Shown one piece after another: positions 36,163 through 45,964 of a stretch of DNA of 64,000 bases. Below the pieces are notes generated by a model. The model worked only from the letters and a program-made list of their open reading frames with translations, made no database searches and was not told where the DNA came from. The DNA comes from Pedococcus sp. 5OH_020 (GTDB lineage: Bacteria > Actinomycetota > Actinomycetes > Actinomycetales > Dermatophilaceae): NCBI RefSeq assembly GCF_027812955.1, contig NZ_JAPYZV010000003.1:124001-188000 (forward strand). Reading direction: 5' to 3'. Positions within the stretch are counted from its first letter, which is position 1; every line of letters starts with the position of its first letter. The position numbers and the translations under genes were made by a program.

Positions 36163-37317
36163 GTGCGCCCCCCCTTCCTGCACCGCCGTTCCGTGCTCCT
36201 CGGGATGTTCGCCGCACCCTTCGGGCTCGCGGCCTGCTCGACGGACAAGCCCCGTCCCGGAGTCTCGGGCACCGCGACGAAGGGCGGCCCGGCCCCGGCC
36301 CGGGTCCAGGGGCCGGGACTGCCGGCCGACCTCCTCGACGTCATGACGACCCTCTACCGGGGTGGCACGGTGCCGGCAGAGCGCGGTGTGAAGGCCGCAC
36401 TGTCCGCCCGGAAGACGGTGCGCGGTCCCGTGAGACTGACTGGCACGACCGGGACCTGGAAGTCGTCGAGGATCGCCACGGTGGTCCATGACAAGGACGT
36501 CACGCTGCTCGTGAAGGACAAGAGGTGGACTGTCGTCGGGGGGTGGTGGCCCTCCTTGAAGGTCGCCCGTCCAGCGTTCAGGACGATGCGGGTGCTCGCC
36601 ATCGGCTCGGATGCGCGCAACCCGCAGCCGGTCGAGAAGTGCCGCGGGGACGCCCTGCACATCGTCGGGGTCGATGCGAAGGGTGTAGGAGGGATCGTCG
36701 GCATCCCGCGGGACTCGTGGGTCGCCATGCCGGGCGGTAGCACGGCGAAGATCAACGCCGCGCTGGTCCTCGGCGGTGCTCGGGGTCAGGTCGCCGCCGT
36801 GTCGCAGGCGAGCGGGGTGCCGATCGACGGCTACGTCATCACCGGTTTCAAGGGCTTCCGCGCCATGGTGAGCAGCCTGGGTGGGATCGTCTTCGTCGCG
36901 AACCGCGCCATTCGCAGCGTCGAGGGGTTCCAGATCGTCAAGCCGGGTACCAACAGGCTGGACGCCAAGCACGCTCTGGCCTTGGCGCGCGAGCGCAAGC
37001 ACCTCTCGAACGGGGACTTCGGGCGGTCGGCCAACCAGGGGGCCATCATCAAGGCGGGGATGGTCATGGCCCAGAAGCTGGGACCGGCCAGGCTCGCGAG
37101 TCTGCTGACGCGGATGAGCCCGTACCTGGCCACCGACCTGACTGTCGCCGAGGTCCTGAACCTCTGCGCCAGCCTCTACCTCAGCGATGCGGCGCGCGTT
37201 CGGAACACCGTGGTTCCCGGCTCACTCGCCACCCGCGACCGCCAGTCCGTGGTGCTGCTCGGCGCCGCGGCGCGCTCGACCTTCCGCGACATCCGGGACG
37301 GCCGGCTTGGCACCTGA
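36163..37317 (+). CDS. LytR-CpsA-Psr (LCP) family lipoprotein
   Basis: LCP proteins attach teichoic acids, arabinogalactan or capsule chains to peptidoglycan outside the membrane. The 384-residue protein has a lipoprotein signal (LHRRSVLLGMFAAPFGLAAC, lipobox LAAC), a linker, and an LCP domain: RVLAIGSDARN, DALHIVGVD, GIVGIPRDSWVAMPGG, KINAALVLGG, DGYVITGFKGFRAMV, LALARERKHLSNGDFGRS. Most LCP proteins use a membrane helix, so a lipid anchor is a variant. GTG 36163 gives the clean signal peptide; GTG 36139 is also possible. Its end overlaps the next gene by 11 bases. Confidence 0.88.
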   Translation: MRPPFLHRRSVLLGMFAAPFGLAACSTDKPRPGVSGTATKGGPAPARVQGPGLPADLLDVMTTLYRGGTVPAERGVKAALSARKTVRGPVRLTGTTGTWKSSRIATVVHDKDVTLLVKDKRWTVVGGWWPSLKVARPAFRTMRVLAIGSDARNPQPVEKCRGDALHIVGVDAKGVGGIVGIPRDSWVAMPGGSTAKINAALVLGGARGQVAAVSQASGVPIDGYVITGFKGFRAMVSSLGGIVFVANRAIRSVEGFQIVKPGTNRLDAKHALALARERKHLSNGDFGRSANQGAIIKAGMVMAQKLGPARLASLLTRMSPYLATDLTVAEVLNLCASLYLSDAARVRNTVVPGSLATRDRQSVVLLGAAARSTFRDIRDGRLGT

Positions 37318-37849
37318 CGGCTCGGCAGCACAGGCGCCCTCGGGGCCGCAGCAGCGGCTCACCGTCCGAGGTGCCCGGACCAGGGACATCCGCACGATCC
37401 GGGAGATCGTCCGCCCCCTCGCAGACTCGGGGGTGCTCGTCTCCAAGGACGCCGTCACCTACTACGAGGCGCTGCAGCAGTTCAGGGTCGCAGCTCTGGA
37501 CGGGGTCGTCGTGGGCTGCGGTGCGCTACACGTCATGTGGGAGGACCTCGCCGAGATCCGGACCCTTGCTGTCCGCCCCGAGGCCAAGGGCCACGGGGTG
37601 GGCTCGCTTCTCCTTCGCACACTGGTCGACGACGCGCGCGAGCTTGGCGTCGGGCGGCTGTTCTGTCTCACCTTCGAGGTGGACTTCTTCGCGCGGCACG
37701 GCTTCTCGGTGATCGAGGGTCAGGCGGTGTCCCCGGAGGTGTATGTCGAGCTGGTGCGCTCCTACGACGAGGGCGTGGCGGAGTTCCTGGACCTTGAGCG
37801 GGTCAAGCCGAACACGCTCGGCAACACCAGGATGCTGCGAACCCTCTAG
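37307..37849 (+). CDS. argA: amino-acid N-acetyltransferase (ArgA-type single GNAT domain)
   Basis: Probably acetylates glutamate for arginine synthesis, as the short mycobacterial ArgA (Rv2747 type) does. The 180-residue protein is a single GNAT domain: RGARTRDIRTIREIVRPLA, GCGALHVMWEDLAEIRTLAV, AKGHGVGSLLLRTLVDDARELGV with the acetyl-CoA loop (HGVGS), FFARHGFSVI and a C-terminal NTRMLRTL. No ATG or GTG lies before the domain; TTG 37307 inside the LCP gene is the only suitable start. Convergent with the MFS gene, overlapping by 4 bases. Confidence 0.83.
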   Translation: MAPDGSAAQAPSGPQQRLTVRGARTRDIRTIREIVRPLADSGVLVSKDAVTYYEALQQFRVAALDGVVVGCGALHVMWEDLAEIRTLAVRPEAKGHGVGSLLLRTLVDDARELGVGRLFCLTFEVDFFARHGFSVIEGQAVSPEVYVELVRSYDEGVAEFLDLERVKPNTLGNTRMLRTL

Positions 37850-39327
37850 AGCGACGTGCGGGCTGTCCGGCCCGAGACCCGGATCCGCACGGTGGCGGCC
37901 AGGACCAGGACGAGCACCGCCGAGATCACCCCGAAGCCCAACCGCGGCTCGAGGGGCAGCGCGATGCCGATACCGCCCCCGACGACCCACGCGACCTGAA
38001 GGACCGTCTCGGACCAGGCGAACACCCGGGTGCGCACCACCTCGTCGATGTCGCGCTGGACCACTGCGTCGCTGCCGAGCTTGACGAGCTGGGCGGCCAG
38101 GCCGGCCAGGAGGCCCAGCACGAGCAGCGTCGTGAGGGAGTAGAGGAGAGCGGCCAGCAAGGCGGCCACCACGTCGGCGATCAGAGCCGCAGCGATGATG
38201 AGGTCGGGGCGCAGCCGTCGCAGGGCGTTGCCGATGACCGTTCCCAACGCGTTTCCGGTTCCCGCGGCTCCGACGACGAGCGCGAGGACGAGAGTCCCGC
38301 TGTGTCCCGGGAGTGGGTTCTCGCGCATCAGGAAGGCCATGAAGAGGGTCAGGAACCCGGTCAGGAGGCGCGCGCCCATGGCACTGCAGAGGGCGGTCAG
38401 CACAGGCACCGGCAGGGCCGCCACTGCGGCCCGCAGCCTTGCCAACGGGGTGCGTGAGTCCGCGGTCCGCGCAGGGGTCGAGGACGAGCCCGTCACGCCG
38501 AGGCCCCGCTCACCGGCGTTCGAGTCCACCCTGGCCGGGAGCCGGATGGCCAGCACGGTGGCGACGACGTAGACGAGGAAGGCGAGCCTCAAGGACCACT
38601 GCGGCCCGATGCGCGCGACGGCACCGGCCAGACCACCGCCGACGGCCATGCCGGCCACACCGGCCAGCGCGTTGCGCGAGTTGGCGTTGACGAGGCTGAA
38701 CTCCGGTGGCAGCAGCCGTGGGACCGCCGAGGCTCGGGTCACCCCGTAGGCCTTGGAGGCCACCAGGCAGCCCAGGGCGGCCGGGAACAGCCACGGTGAG
38801 CCGGTCGCCACCGCTCCCGCCAGCACCCAGCAGAGGAAGGCTCGCAGGGCCAGCGTTGTCCCGATCGCCCATCGACGGCCGTGCCGGAACCTGTCGAGCA
38901 GTGGTCCGATGAACGGCGCGAGCAGCGCGAAGGGTGCCATGGTGAGCAGGAGGAACTGCGCCACCTGACCGCGCGCCTCGTCCGTCGGGATGGCGAAGAT
39001 GGTGCCGGCGAGACTCACCGTGAGAGCGGCGTCCCCCATGAGGGCGACGAAGTGCAGCTCGACGATCCGTGCAAGGCCGCTCGCGCCCGCGCCCGCGGAG
39101 TGCGTGTAGGCCCGAGCACGCCGGGCCCCCGCCCGGCTTCCCCTCCCCGCCAGCCGGGCACTGAGGACGGTCCCATGGCCGATCACCCGTCCGGTCCGGG
39201 CCGCGCCGCGGCGAAGCGCACGGGCGGCTGCTCGTCTGCGGCTCCCGGACTCGATCCCCGAGGCATCGGCGCCACCGGCACCACCGGAAGGGCTCGCGCT
39301 GCCTGGCGTACGCCCGGGGGTCTTCAT
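37846..39327 (-). CDS. MFS transporter
   Basis: Protein of 493 residues. A basic, Ala/Arg/Gly-rich N-terminus of about 85 residues precedes a 12-helix major facilitator region (VALMGDAALTVSLAGTIFAI, FLLLTMAPFALLAPFIGPLLDRFRHGRR containing the loop 2-3 motif, and LVLALVVGAAGTGNALG). The central loop (ERGLGVTGSSSTPARTADS) is long. The substrate is unknown. ATG 39327 overlaps the mutY stop, so it is the distal gene of the radA-disA-mutY operon, a curious partner for DNA-repair genes. Confidence 0.85.
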   Translation of the reverse strand: MKTPGRTPGSASPSGGAGGADASGIESGSRRRAAARALRRGAARTGRVIGHGTVLSARLAGRGSRAGARRARAYTHSAGAGASGLARIVELHFVALMGDAALTVSLAGTIFAIPTDEARGQVAQFLLLTMAPFALLAPFIGPLLDRFRHGRRWAIGTTLALRAFLCWVLAGAVATGSPWLFPAALGCLVASKAYGVTRASAVPRLLPPEFSLVNANSRNALAGVAGMAVGGGLAGAVARIGPQWSLRLAFLVYVVATVLAIRLPARVDSNAGERGLGVTGSSSTPARTADSRTPLARLRAAVAALPVPVLTALCSAMGARLLTGFLTLFMAFLMRENPLPGHSGTLVLALVVGAAGTGNALGTVIGNALRRLRPDLIIAAALIADVVAALLAALLYSLTTLLVLGLLAGLAAQLVKLGSDAVVQRDIDEVVRTRVFAWSETVLQVAWVVGGGIGIALPLEPRLGFGVISAVLVLVLAATVRIRVSGRTARTSL

Positions 39328-40232
39328 CGCCAGCCTGCCGCCCCCGCGCCCGGGAGGCCGAACCGGTCACCCGGCAGCGGTTCCACGAGGCCGTCCGAGA
39401 CCAGCGAGTCCAGGCAACGCTCACGCTGCAGGTCGTTGGGGGACAGAGCCTCGAGGTCCGCCCGCGGCACGGGGTCCGTGCTGTCGCGCAGAAGCTGGAG
39501 CAGCGCTCCCCGCAGCTGCCGGTCGGTGCCGTGCCAGGCCTGGCCCCGGCGAGCCGGGCCCGCGTACGGTGGACGCCCGGCGAGGCGCCACGCACACTCA
39601 CCGCGGATGGGGCAGTCGTCGCAGCGGGGGGCTCTAGCCGTGCACACCAGCGCGCCGAGCTCCATCGTCGCCACACTCCACGTACGAGCCCGGTCCGGCT
39701 CCTCGGGAACCAGGGAGGACGCCAGGGCCAGCTCGACACGCGTGGGGGAGGGGGGAGCGTGCTCTTCGCCGCCCACCGCCCGGGCGAGGACCCGCCGCAC
39801 GTTCGTGTCGACGACGGTCGTCCGGTGACCGTAGGCGAAAGTGGCTACGGCTGCCGCGGTGTAGGCGCCCACCCCTGCGAGGGAGAGCAGGTCCTCCTCG
39901 TTCGAGGGAACCTGGCCGTCGTGCTCAGCGGCGATAGTGATGGCCGCGGCGTGCAGCCGGAGCGCTCGCCGCGGATAGCCGAGCCGCCCCCACGCCCGAA
40001 CCGCCTCCCCCGGCGGTTCCTTCGCGAGGTCGACCGGCGTGGGCCACCGGCCCAGCCACTCGAGCCACACCGGCAGCACGCGCGCGACAGGCGTCTGCTG
40101 GAGCATCACCTCGGAGACGAGGATGCCCCATGGCGAGGCTTCGGGGCTACGCCAGGGAAGGTCGCGGGCGGCATGGGAGTACCACTCCAGCACGCGCGCG
40201 TGCAGGCGCTCGGGACCGGCGCCGACGCTCAC
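39324..40232 (-). CDS. mutY: A/G-specific adenine glycosylase
   Basis: Removes adenine mispaired with 8-oxoguanine. The 302-residue protein has [27 protein letters not shown] (in part: [19 protein letters not shown]), the helix-hairpin-helix [18 protein letters not shown], catalytic Asp in [13 protein letters not shown], and the iron-sulfur cluster Cys-x6-Cys-x2-Cys-x5-Cys ([17 protein letters not shown]). The usual NUDIX-like C-terminal domain is short or replaced. GTG 40232 overlaps the disA stop (GTGA); the open frame further upstream is a shadow of disA. Confidence 0.94.
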   Translation of the reverse strand: MSVGAGPERLHARVLEWYSHAARDLPWRSPEASPWGILVSEVMLQQTPVARVLPVWLEWLGRWPTPVDLAKEPPGEAVRAWGRLGYPRRALRLHAAAITIAAEHDGQVPSNEEDLLSLAGVGAYTAAAVATFAYGHRTTVVDTNVRRVLARAVGGEEHAPPSPTRVELALASSLVPEEPDRARTWSVATMELGALVCTARAPRCDDCPIRGECAWRLAGRPPYAGPARRGQAWHGTDRQLRGALLQLLRDSTDPVPRADLEALSPNDLQRERCLDSLVSDGLVEPLPGDRFGLPGAGAAGWR

Positions 40233-41305
40233 ACGTAACGTTCGAGGATGCTGGACTCGGCCAGGCGGGACAGGCCTTCGCGGACGGCGCGGGCGCGGCC
40301 CTCGCCGACCCCGTCGACATCCATGAGCTCCTCGAGGTTGGCCGCGAGCAGCTTCTGGAGGCTGCCGAAGTGTTCGACGAGGCGGTCGACGATGGCGCCC
40401 GGGAGGCGAGGCACCTTGCTCAGCAGGCGGTACCCGCATGGGCTGACCGCGGAGTCGAGCGCGTCTCCCCCGATCGCGAAGCCGACGGCTTTGGCGCCGG
40501 CCGAGAGGTCGAGGAGCTCGGTGGAGGTGAGCTCCTCCAGCGAGGCCATCGCGTGGTCAAGGGTGTAGGCCGCCTTGGTCAGCGGCAGGTAGTCGCGGAT
40601 CACCAGCTCCCGGTCGTTCCCCAGGCCACCGGTCAGCTCCTCGAGCTGCAGCGTGAGCAGGCGACCGTCGACACCGAGCTCGACGACGTAGCCCGAGATC
40701 TCGTCGCGGATCCGCCGCACCATCTCCAGGCGCTGAAGCACGCTGGCGACGTCGCGCACGGTGACGAGGTCCTCGATCTCGAGCGCCGAGAGGGTGCCCG
40801 TGACCTCGTCGAGGCGGGCCTTGTAGCGCTCGAGGGTCTGCAGCGCCTGGTTGGCTCGCGAGAGGATGGCGCTGGAGTCCTCCAGGACATGCCGGCGCCC
40901 GTCGACGTACAGCGCGACGATGCGCATCGACTGGCTCACCGAGATCACCGGGTAGCCGGTCTGCTTCGCCACGCGCTCAGCGGTGCGGTGCCTGGTGCCC
41001 GACTCGCTGGTCTCGATGGACGGGTCGGGGACGAGCTGGGTCGCCGCGCGCAGGATGCGGGACGCCTCACGGTCGAGCACGATCCCGCCGTCCATCTTGG
41101 CCAGCTCACGCAGCCTCGTGGCCGAGAACTCCACGTCGAGTGGGAAGCCGCCGGTCGAAAGGCTCTCGACGGTGCGGTCGTGACCGAGCACGATGAGGGC
41201 ACCGGTCCGCCCGCGAAGGATCCGCTCCAGGCCGTCGCGCAGCTCGGTGCCCGGGGCCACCGCTGCGAGGGTGGCGCGCAGCGCGTCGTCCTCGCGAAGT
41301 TCCAC
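40229..41305 (-). CDS. disA: DNA integrity scanning protein, diadenylate cyclase
   Basis: Octameric enzyme that makes cyclic di-AMP while scanning DNA for branched structures. The 358 residues have the N-terminal DAC domain with the RHR motif ([16 protein letters not shown]) and [11 protein letters not shown] where DGA is usual, a helical spine, and a C-terminal HhH domain ([27 protein letters not shown] in part). The DGA-to-DGG change is notable. GTG start 41305. Placed between radA and mutY; the radA-disA pairing is conserved, and RadA is known to inhibit DisA in Bacillus. Confidence 0.95.
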   Translation of the reverse strand: MELREDDALRATLAAVAPGTELRDGLERILRGRTGALIVLGHDRTVESLSTGGFPLDVEFSATRLRELAKMDGGIVLDREASRILRAATQLVPDPSIETSESGTRHRTAERVAKQTGYPVISVSQSMRIVALYVDGRRHVLEDSSAILSRANQALQTLERYKARLDEVTGTLSALEIEDLVTVRDVASVLQRLEMVRRIRDEISGYVVELGVDGRLLTLQLEELTGGLGNDRELVIRDYLPLTKAAYTLDHAMASLEELTSTELLDLSAGAKAVGFAIGGDALDSAVSPCGYRLLSKVPRLPGAIVDRLVEHFGSLQKLLAANLEELMDVDGVGEGRARAVREGLSRLAESSILERYV

Positions 41306-41349
41306 TGCTCAAACCCCTTGCTGCCCCGGCCTCGTTGGTTGGCGCGAGT

Positions 41350-42750
41350 CTAACCGCGGCCAGGGTGCAAAGCGGCTTCGACCGCGCTGCGGACATCGGG
41401 ACATTCCACGACGTTCATTCCCTCGGGCGTCGGACCGCTTCCCAGTACACCGGCCGGGACGTACGCGGTGCGAAAACCCAGCCTGGCGGCCTCTCCCAAC
41501 CGGCGTGGGATCCCGGTGACCGGTCGCAGCTCTCCGGCCAGACCGAGCTCGCCGAAGGCGACCGCGTGCTCGACTACCGGGCGGTCCGTGACGGCGCTGG
41601 CGATGGCCAGCGCCACTGCCAGGTCGGAGGCGGGCTCTGTCAGACGCACCCCTCCTACGGTGGACAGGTAGACGTCCGAGCTGCCGATGGGCGCACCCGC
41701 ACGGCGCGCGAGGACGGCGATGATCATGGCGACCCGCGAGCTGTCCAGGCCGCTGGTCGCCCGCCGTGGCGTCGGGATCTCGCTCTTGGCCACCAGGGCC
41801 TGGACCTCCGTCATCAGCGGGCGGCGGCCCTCGAGGGTGACGGTGACGCACGTGCCCGGAACCGTCAGCGTCCCTCTGGACAGGAAGAGGCCGCTGGGGT
41901 CCGGAAGGCCGACGATTCCCACGTCGGAGAGGTCGAAGCAGCCGACCTCGTCCGTGGGGCCGTAGCGGTTCTTCACCGCCCGCACCAGCCTCAGCCGCGA
42001 GTGCCGGTCGCCCTCGAACTGGACGACCACGTCCACGAGGTGCTCGAGGACCCGAGGCCCGGCTATCGAGCCGTCCTTGGTCACATGCCCCACCAGCAGG
42101 ACGGCGATGCCTCGCGACTTGGCGACCTGGATCAGCGAGGCGGCCACCTCGCGCACCTGGCTCACGTTTCCGGCAGCACCCTCGACCTCACCACTGGAAA
42201 TGGTCTGGACGGAGTCGACCACGACGAGGTCTGGCTGGACCGCGTCGACCTGGCCGAGAACGGTGGCGAGGTCGGTCTCCGATGCCAGGAAGAGGGAGCT
42301 GGCCATCGCCTCGATCCGCTCGGCGCGCAGCCGCACCTGTGCCGCCGACTCCTCCCCGGTGACGTACAGCACCGTGCTGCCCTCGCCCGTGCTGCCCTCG
42401 CCCGTGCGGGCGGCGCGCGCGGCGACGTCGAGCAGCAGGGTGGACTTGCCGATGCCTGGCTCCCCCGCCACGAGTACGACGGCACCCGGGACCAGCCCGC
42501 CGCCGAGGACCCGGTCGAACTCGCCGACCCCTGTGCTGCGCGCCTCCGCGCGGCGGGCGTCCACCTGACCGATCGGGATGGCGGGCCGCTCGGCGCGGGC
42601 CGCAGCGGTCGTCCGGACGGTGACCGCCCCTACCTCGCTGACGCTGCCCCAGACCTGGCACTCCCCACAGCGACCCACCCACTTCGCCGTGGTCCAGCCG
42701 CACTCCGCGCAGCGGTACCCGGTCGTCTTGGTCGAGGTCTTCGCTGCCAT
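41350..42750 (-). CDS. radA: DNA repair protein RadA
   Basis: RecA-like helicase that promotes branch migration. The 466 residues contain the N-terminal zinc finger (CAECGWTTAKWVGRCGEC), Walker A AGEPGIGKSTLLLDV, Walker B LVVVDSVQTI, the RadA KNRFG motif seen here as KNRYG, and a Lon protease-like C-terminal domain (VGGVRLTEPASDLAVALAI). A 15-base direct repeat (42374-42403) duplicates GEGST just after Walker A. First gene of the radA-disA-mutY-MFS operon. Confidence 0.95.
   Translation of the reverse strand: MAAKTSTKTTGYRCAECGWTTAKWVGRCGECQVWGSVSEVGAVTVRTTAAARAERPAIPIGQVDARRAEARSTGVGEFDRVLGGGLVPGAVVLVAGEPGIGKSTLLLDVAARAARTGEGSTGEGSTVLYVTGEESAAQVRLRAERIEAMASSLFLASETDLATVLGQVDAVQPDLVVVDSVQTISSGEVEGAAGNVSQVREVAASLIQVAKSRGIAVLLVGHVTKDGSIAGPRVLEHLVDVVVQFEGDRHSRLRLVRAVKNRYGPTDEVGCFDLSDVGIVGLPDPSGLFLSRGTLTVPGTCVTVTLEGRRPLMTEVQALVAKSEIPTPRRATSGLDSSRVAMIIAVLARRAGAPIGSSDVYLSTVGGVRLTEPASDLAVALAIASAVTDRPVVEHAVAFGELGLAGELRPVTGIPRRLGEAARLGFRTAYVPAGVLGSGPTPEGMNVVECPDVRSAVEAALHPGRG
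42374..42403 (-). repeat. 15-base in-frame duplication inside radA
   Basis: GTGCTGCCCTCGCCC occurs twice end to end (42374-42388 and 42389-42403), encoding the doubled GEGST in the loop between Walker A helix and the next strand. The loop tolerates length change in the fold, so the effect is likely mild. Confidence 0.85.
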
Positions 42751-42851
42751 GGCGGACAACCTACGTCGACCGACCGACAGCCCCCTGGTCGCCATGCGGC
42801 AGCTTCTGCGCAGGTCCGTCCTGTCAGGGCCTGGCGCGATGTGGTCTGAGC

Positions 42852-43277
42852 CTAGGCCTCCGCAACCTTCTTGAGCCCGTCGAGCATTCCCTGCCAGTTC
42901 TGCGAGAACTGGCGGGCCTGGGCCTCGTCGGCGCAGCCGTCCTGCGTGAGCCGCACCGTCGTCCCAGTACCGGAGGGCTCCAGCTCGTACCGCACTGTGT
43001 GGTAGTTCTCCGGAATGTCGTCCTGGCCCGTCAACGGGCTGTAGTGGGTGACCTCCAACAGCCGCCCGGGCTCCGCCTGCAGCACCTGGCCCTTGTCCTG
43101 GTACTCCCGTCCCTGCCACTCACCGCTCCAGGTGATGGTGCTGCCGGGACGCCAGTCGCTCTCCACCCTGCTGCCCATCATGTAGCTCGCCACCTGGTCC
43201 GGGTCGGTCAGGGCCTGCCAGACGCGGTCGGGGACCGCCTCGACCTGCGTCGTTGCGGTGGCTACGTGGCCCGTCAT
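42852..43277 (-). CDS. SRPBCC/AHSA1-type ligand-binding protein
   Basis: Protein of 141 residues with the START/Bet v1-like fold: TTQVEAVPDRVWQALTDPDQV at the start, WSGEWQGREYQDKGQVLQAEPG, TVRYELEPSGTGTTVRLTQDG and a C-terminal helix NWQGMLDGLKKVAE. Members bind hydrophobic ligands or act as activators of stress-type ATPases; no specific role can be given. ATG 43277 follows GGAGGTGAGG. It stands alone between radA and the methyltransferase gene. Confidence 0.85.
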   Translation of the reverse strand: MTGHVATATTQVEAVPDRVWQALTDPDQVASYMMGSRVESDWRPGSTITWSGEWQGREYQDKGQVLQAEPGRLLEVTHYSPLTGQDDIPENYHTVRYELEPSGTGTTVRLTQDGCADEAQARQFSQNWQGMLDGLKKVAEA

Positions 43278-43359
43278 CGTCCTCACCTCCGGTGCCGTGC
43301 GGTCGCGAGGCCTCTGCGGCCCCTCCCTCACCCTGTCCCCCGGGCGCTGGAGTGTCCAG

Positions 43360-44049
43360 TCAGAACCGGCGCCACCACAGGTTGACCCCGTAGTCGACCC
43401 CGGTGCCCTCGTGCTCGGCCAGGATGCCTTCCGCGACGGTCTCCGGGAACTCGATCCGGACCACCTGTTCGAAGTCGTCGCGGCTGTCGAAGTCCCAGCG
43501 GATGGTGAGCGGCTCACGAGACCATCCCTGGCGGTGCCAGAACCGTTCCACGGCCAGCGCGTCGTACGTCGGGTTCGCCCTGGTGAACCAGCGACCGAAG
43601 AGCGAGCGCGTCGCGTCGTTGTCGACGACGAACGCCGTGCCACCCGGCCGCAGCACGCGCTCCAGCTCGGCCAGGCCCGGCTCGCTGCCTGCGCCGAAGA
43701 AGTATGCCCACCGGGCATGGACGATATCCGCGCAGTGGTCCCTCAGCGGCAGGGACTGCGCCATCGCCTCGTGGACGACGACCTGAGGCAGGTCGCGGAC
43801 CCGGTCGCGCGCCAGGGAGACCAGCGGCGGGTGCGGCTCGACCCCCACGACGGACCGGCAACCCAGTTCCACGAAGCGCGGGAGATGGAAGCCCGTCCCG
43901 CAGCCGACGTCGACAAGGTCGGCACCCTCGAACGGGTGCAGCGTCTCCATCGCCGCCTCGACGACGTTCGCCCGGTCGACGCCCCGGTTCTCCACCTCGT
44001 ACACATCCGGGGTGTCCCAGATGTTCGGGGAGGGCGTGGCCCCGCTCAC
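43360..44049 (-). CDS. class I SAM-dependent methyltransferase
   Basis: Protein of 229 residues with motif [16 protein letters not shown], post-[11 protein letters not shown], motif II region [13 protein letters not shown] and [17 protein letters not shown]. The C-terminal part ([19 protein letters not shown]) resembles ubiquinone/menaquinone-type methyltransferases of Methyltransf_11, but the substrate is unknown. GTG 44049 overlaps the stop of the Cys-rich protein gene upstream (GTGA), so the two are co-translated. Confidence 0.83.
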   Translation of the reverse strand: MSGATPSPNIWDTPDVYEVENRGVDRANVVEAAMETLHPFEGADLVDVGCGTGFHLPRFVELGCRSVVGVEPHPPLVSLARDRVRDLPQVVVHEAMAQSLPLRDHCADIVHARWAYFFGAGSEPGLAELERVLRPGGTAFVVDNDATRSLFGRWFTRANPTYDALAVERFWHRQGWSREPLTIRWDFDSRDDFEQVVRIEFPETVAEGILAEHEGTGVDYGVNLWWRRF

Positions 44050-44855
44050 AGGCGCTTGCGCGGGGCCTGCGCAGGTTGCGCAGCGAGCGTCGCGGGATGG
44101 ACCAGCAAGGGAAGCAGCTTGCGGGAGTAGGCGTTCCGTGCCGCCTTGACGCTGGCTAGGTGGGCCTCGCAGCGCAGCTCCAGCTCCGCGTACGCGGCAT
44201 CGCCCATCAGCTCCACCAGCTCGGCCCGGTTGCTGCGGTAGACGGGCTCGCGCCCCACATGCGCCTCCGGGTTGGACGAGCAGTACCAGTCGAGGTCGTG
44301 CCCACCCGGACCCCAGCCGCGACGGTCGTACTCCGTGATGGTCACCTCCTGCCACGACGACCCGTCCGGCATCTCGACCGTGCGGTACGTGCGCCGGATC
44401 GGCAGCTGCCAGCACACGTCCGGCTTCACCGTATGGGGTGCCTTGCCGGTGAGAATCGCGTGCTGGTGCAGGGCGCAGCCCGCGCCGGCGGGGAACCCCG
44501 GGCGGTTGAGGAAGATGCAGGCCCCGTCGACGACCCTCGTCTTGAGGGCGTCGTCCTCCGCCTCCGTCCAGGCGGACTTCTTGGTGGAGCCGGGGTGGTG
44601 CTGCCACTCGTCCTCGCCGAGGTCCAGGACGACGCGTGCGATGCGGTCGATGTCGTCCTGGTCGGTGAAGTGGGCTCCCAGTGTGCAGCAGCCGTCGTCC
44701 GGCCGGTCGGCGTAGATGCCCTGGCAGCCGTTGCCGAAGATGCACGTCCAGCTCGAGGTCAGCCAGGTGAGGTCCACGCGGAACCGCTGCCCCGGGTCGT
44801 CGGGGTCGGTGAACTCCACCCACAGCCGGGCCGTGTCGAGCGGGGTCTCAACCAC
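44046..44855 (-). CDS. cysteine-rich protein of unknown function
   Basis: Protein of 269 residues not assigned to a function. It has about nine Cys, arranged as [38 protein letters not shown] and RC, which suggests a metal or iron-sulfur site of the general YkgJ-like Cys-cluster kind. It opens [21 protein letters not shown] and ends Ala/Pro-rich. GTG 44855 is chosen; TTG 44861 is two codons upstream. Coupled to the following methyltransferase. Divergent from the ppx-like gene. Confidence 0.65.
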   Translation of the reverse strand: MVETPLDTARLWVEFTDPDDPGQRFRVDLTWLTSSWTCIFGNGCQGIYADRPDDGCCTLGAHFTDQDDIDRIARVVLDLGEDEWQHHPGSTKKSAWTEAEDDALKTRVVDGACIFLNRPGFPAGAGCALHQHAILTGKAPHTVKPDVCWQLPIRRTYRTVEMPDGSSWQEVTITEYDRRGWGPGGHDLDWYCSSNPEAHVGREPVYRSNRAELVELMGDAAYAELELRCEAHLASVKAARNAYSRKLLPLLVHPATLAAQPAQAPRKRL

Positions 44856-44995
44856 GGACAAGACCTTACGTCCTGCTCTGGCAGACCCTGCAGAGACCCG
44901 CGTGCGCAAGACCCGCCACGGGTCATGGCGGCCGCGTGCCCCGGTCCGGTCCCACACCGGCCGGTCTGGTGCCCGGCAGCCGATACGGTCTCCCC

Positions 44996-45922
44996 ATGCG
45001 CCTAGGGGTGGTCGACGTCGGCTCCAACACGGTGCACCTGCTCGTGGTCGACGCCCACTCCGGCGCACAGCCGCTGCCGGCCAGCTCGCACAAGATGGAG
45101 CTTCGCCTCTCCGAGCACGTCAGCGACGCCGGTGACATCGCACGGTCAGGGCAGGACGCGCTCAGCTGCTTCGTCACTGAGTGCCTCGGCGTGGCGGAGG
45201 ACCAGGGCGTCGAGGAGCTGATGGCGTTCGCCACCAGCGCGATCCGCGAAGCGCCCAACGGTGAGGAGGTTCTCACCCGGGTCCGGCAGGACACCGGCGT
45301 CGCCCTCGAGGTCCTCTCCGGTGAGGAGGAGGCACGCCTGACCTTTCTGGCCGCGAGGCGCTGGTTCGGCTGGTCCAGCGGCACCCTGCTCGTGGTGGAC
45401 ATCGGCGGTGGCTCGCTCGAGCTGGCCGCCGGGATGGACGAGGACCCGGACGCGGCGGTGAGCCTGCCGCTGGGGGCCGGGCGGCTGACTCGCGACCTGC
45501 TGCACGGCGACCCGCCGGACCCCGAGGCGGTTCGGGCCGCACGCCGCGACATCAGGATGCGTCTGGCGGGAGCGGTACGACCCCTTGCCAAGGCCGGCGC
45601 GCCGGACCGCGCAGTGGGCACCTCCAAGACGATGCGATCGCTGGCCCGCGTCACCGGCGCAGCGCCGAGCAGTGACGGGCCGTACGCCGCGCGACGCCTG
45701 GAGCGGGCCGCGCTCGCCGACGTCGTGCGCCGGCTGGGCTCCATGTCCGTCAGCCGTCGTCGCACGCTCCCCGGGGTCTCCGCCGGTCGGGCGCCGCAGC
45801 TGCTGGCGGGGGCCCTCGTCGCAGAGGCCGCGATGGACCTACTGGAGGTGGACTCTCTGGATATCTGCCCGTGGGCGCTGCGCGAGGGGGTCATCCTGCG
45901 CCGGCTCGACACCCTGCGCTGA
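44996..45922 (+). CDS. Ppx/GppA family exopolyphosphatase / guanosine pentaphosphatase
   Basis: Protein of 308 residues of the sugar-kinase/Hsp70-like ATPase fold: [17 protein letters not shown] (phosphate-1 motif), [37 protein letters not shown] (phosphate-2) and [11 protein letters not shown]. It hydrolyses polyphosphate or pppGpp; the short form lacks the C-terminal HD-like domain of E. coli Ppx. Actinobacteria usually have two such short paralogues with differing specificity. It is followed 42 bases later by the sugar isomerase gene. Confidence 0.9.
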   Translation: MRLGVVDVGSNTVHLLVVDAHSGAQPLPASSHKMELRLSEHVSDAGDIARSGQDALSCFVTECLGVAEDQGVEELMAFATSAIREAPNGEEVLTRVRQDTGVALEVLSGEEEARLTFLAARRWFGWSSGTLLVVDIGGGSLELAAGMDEDPDAAVSLPLGAGRLTRDLLHGDPPDPEAVRAARRDIRMRLAGAVRPLAKAGAPDRAVGTSKTMRSLARVTGAAPSSDGPYAARRLERAALADVVRRLGSMSVSRRRTLPGVSAGRAPQLLAGALVAEAAMDLLEVDSLDICPWALREGVILRRLDTLR

Positions 45923-45964
45923 CACCCGCCATACCTCGCCGGGCCGCCTGGGTAGGCTCGGAGC

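Noticed and set aside
33491-36217. Open frame of 908 codons on the minus strand opposite clpC
   Set aside because: It is the antisense shadow of a highly conserved gene with strong GC3 bias; the translation is low complexity with no domain.
35936-36346. Repeat-rich open frame starting in the 15-base minisatellite
   Set aside because: The product is a TVTRG repeat followed by shuffled LCP-frame sequence; no start signal and it overlaps the LCP gene out of frame.
40130-41353. Plus-strand open frame of 407 codons opposite disA
   Set aside because: Antisense shadow of disA with no domain and no plausible ribosome binding site.
44046-44855. Assignment of the Cys-rich protein to a specific Fe-S oxidoreductase
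   Set aside because: The Cys spacing does not match a ferredoxin or radical-SAM motif, so only a general Cys-cluster description is justified.
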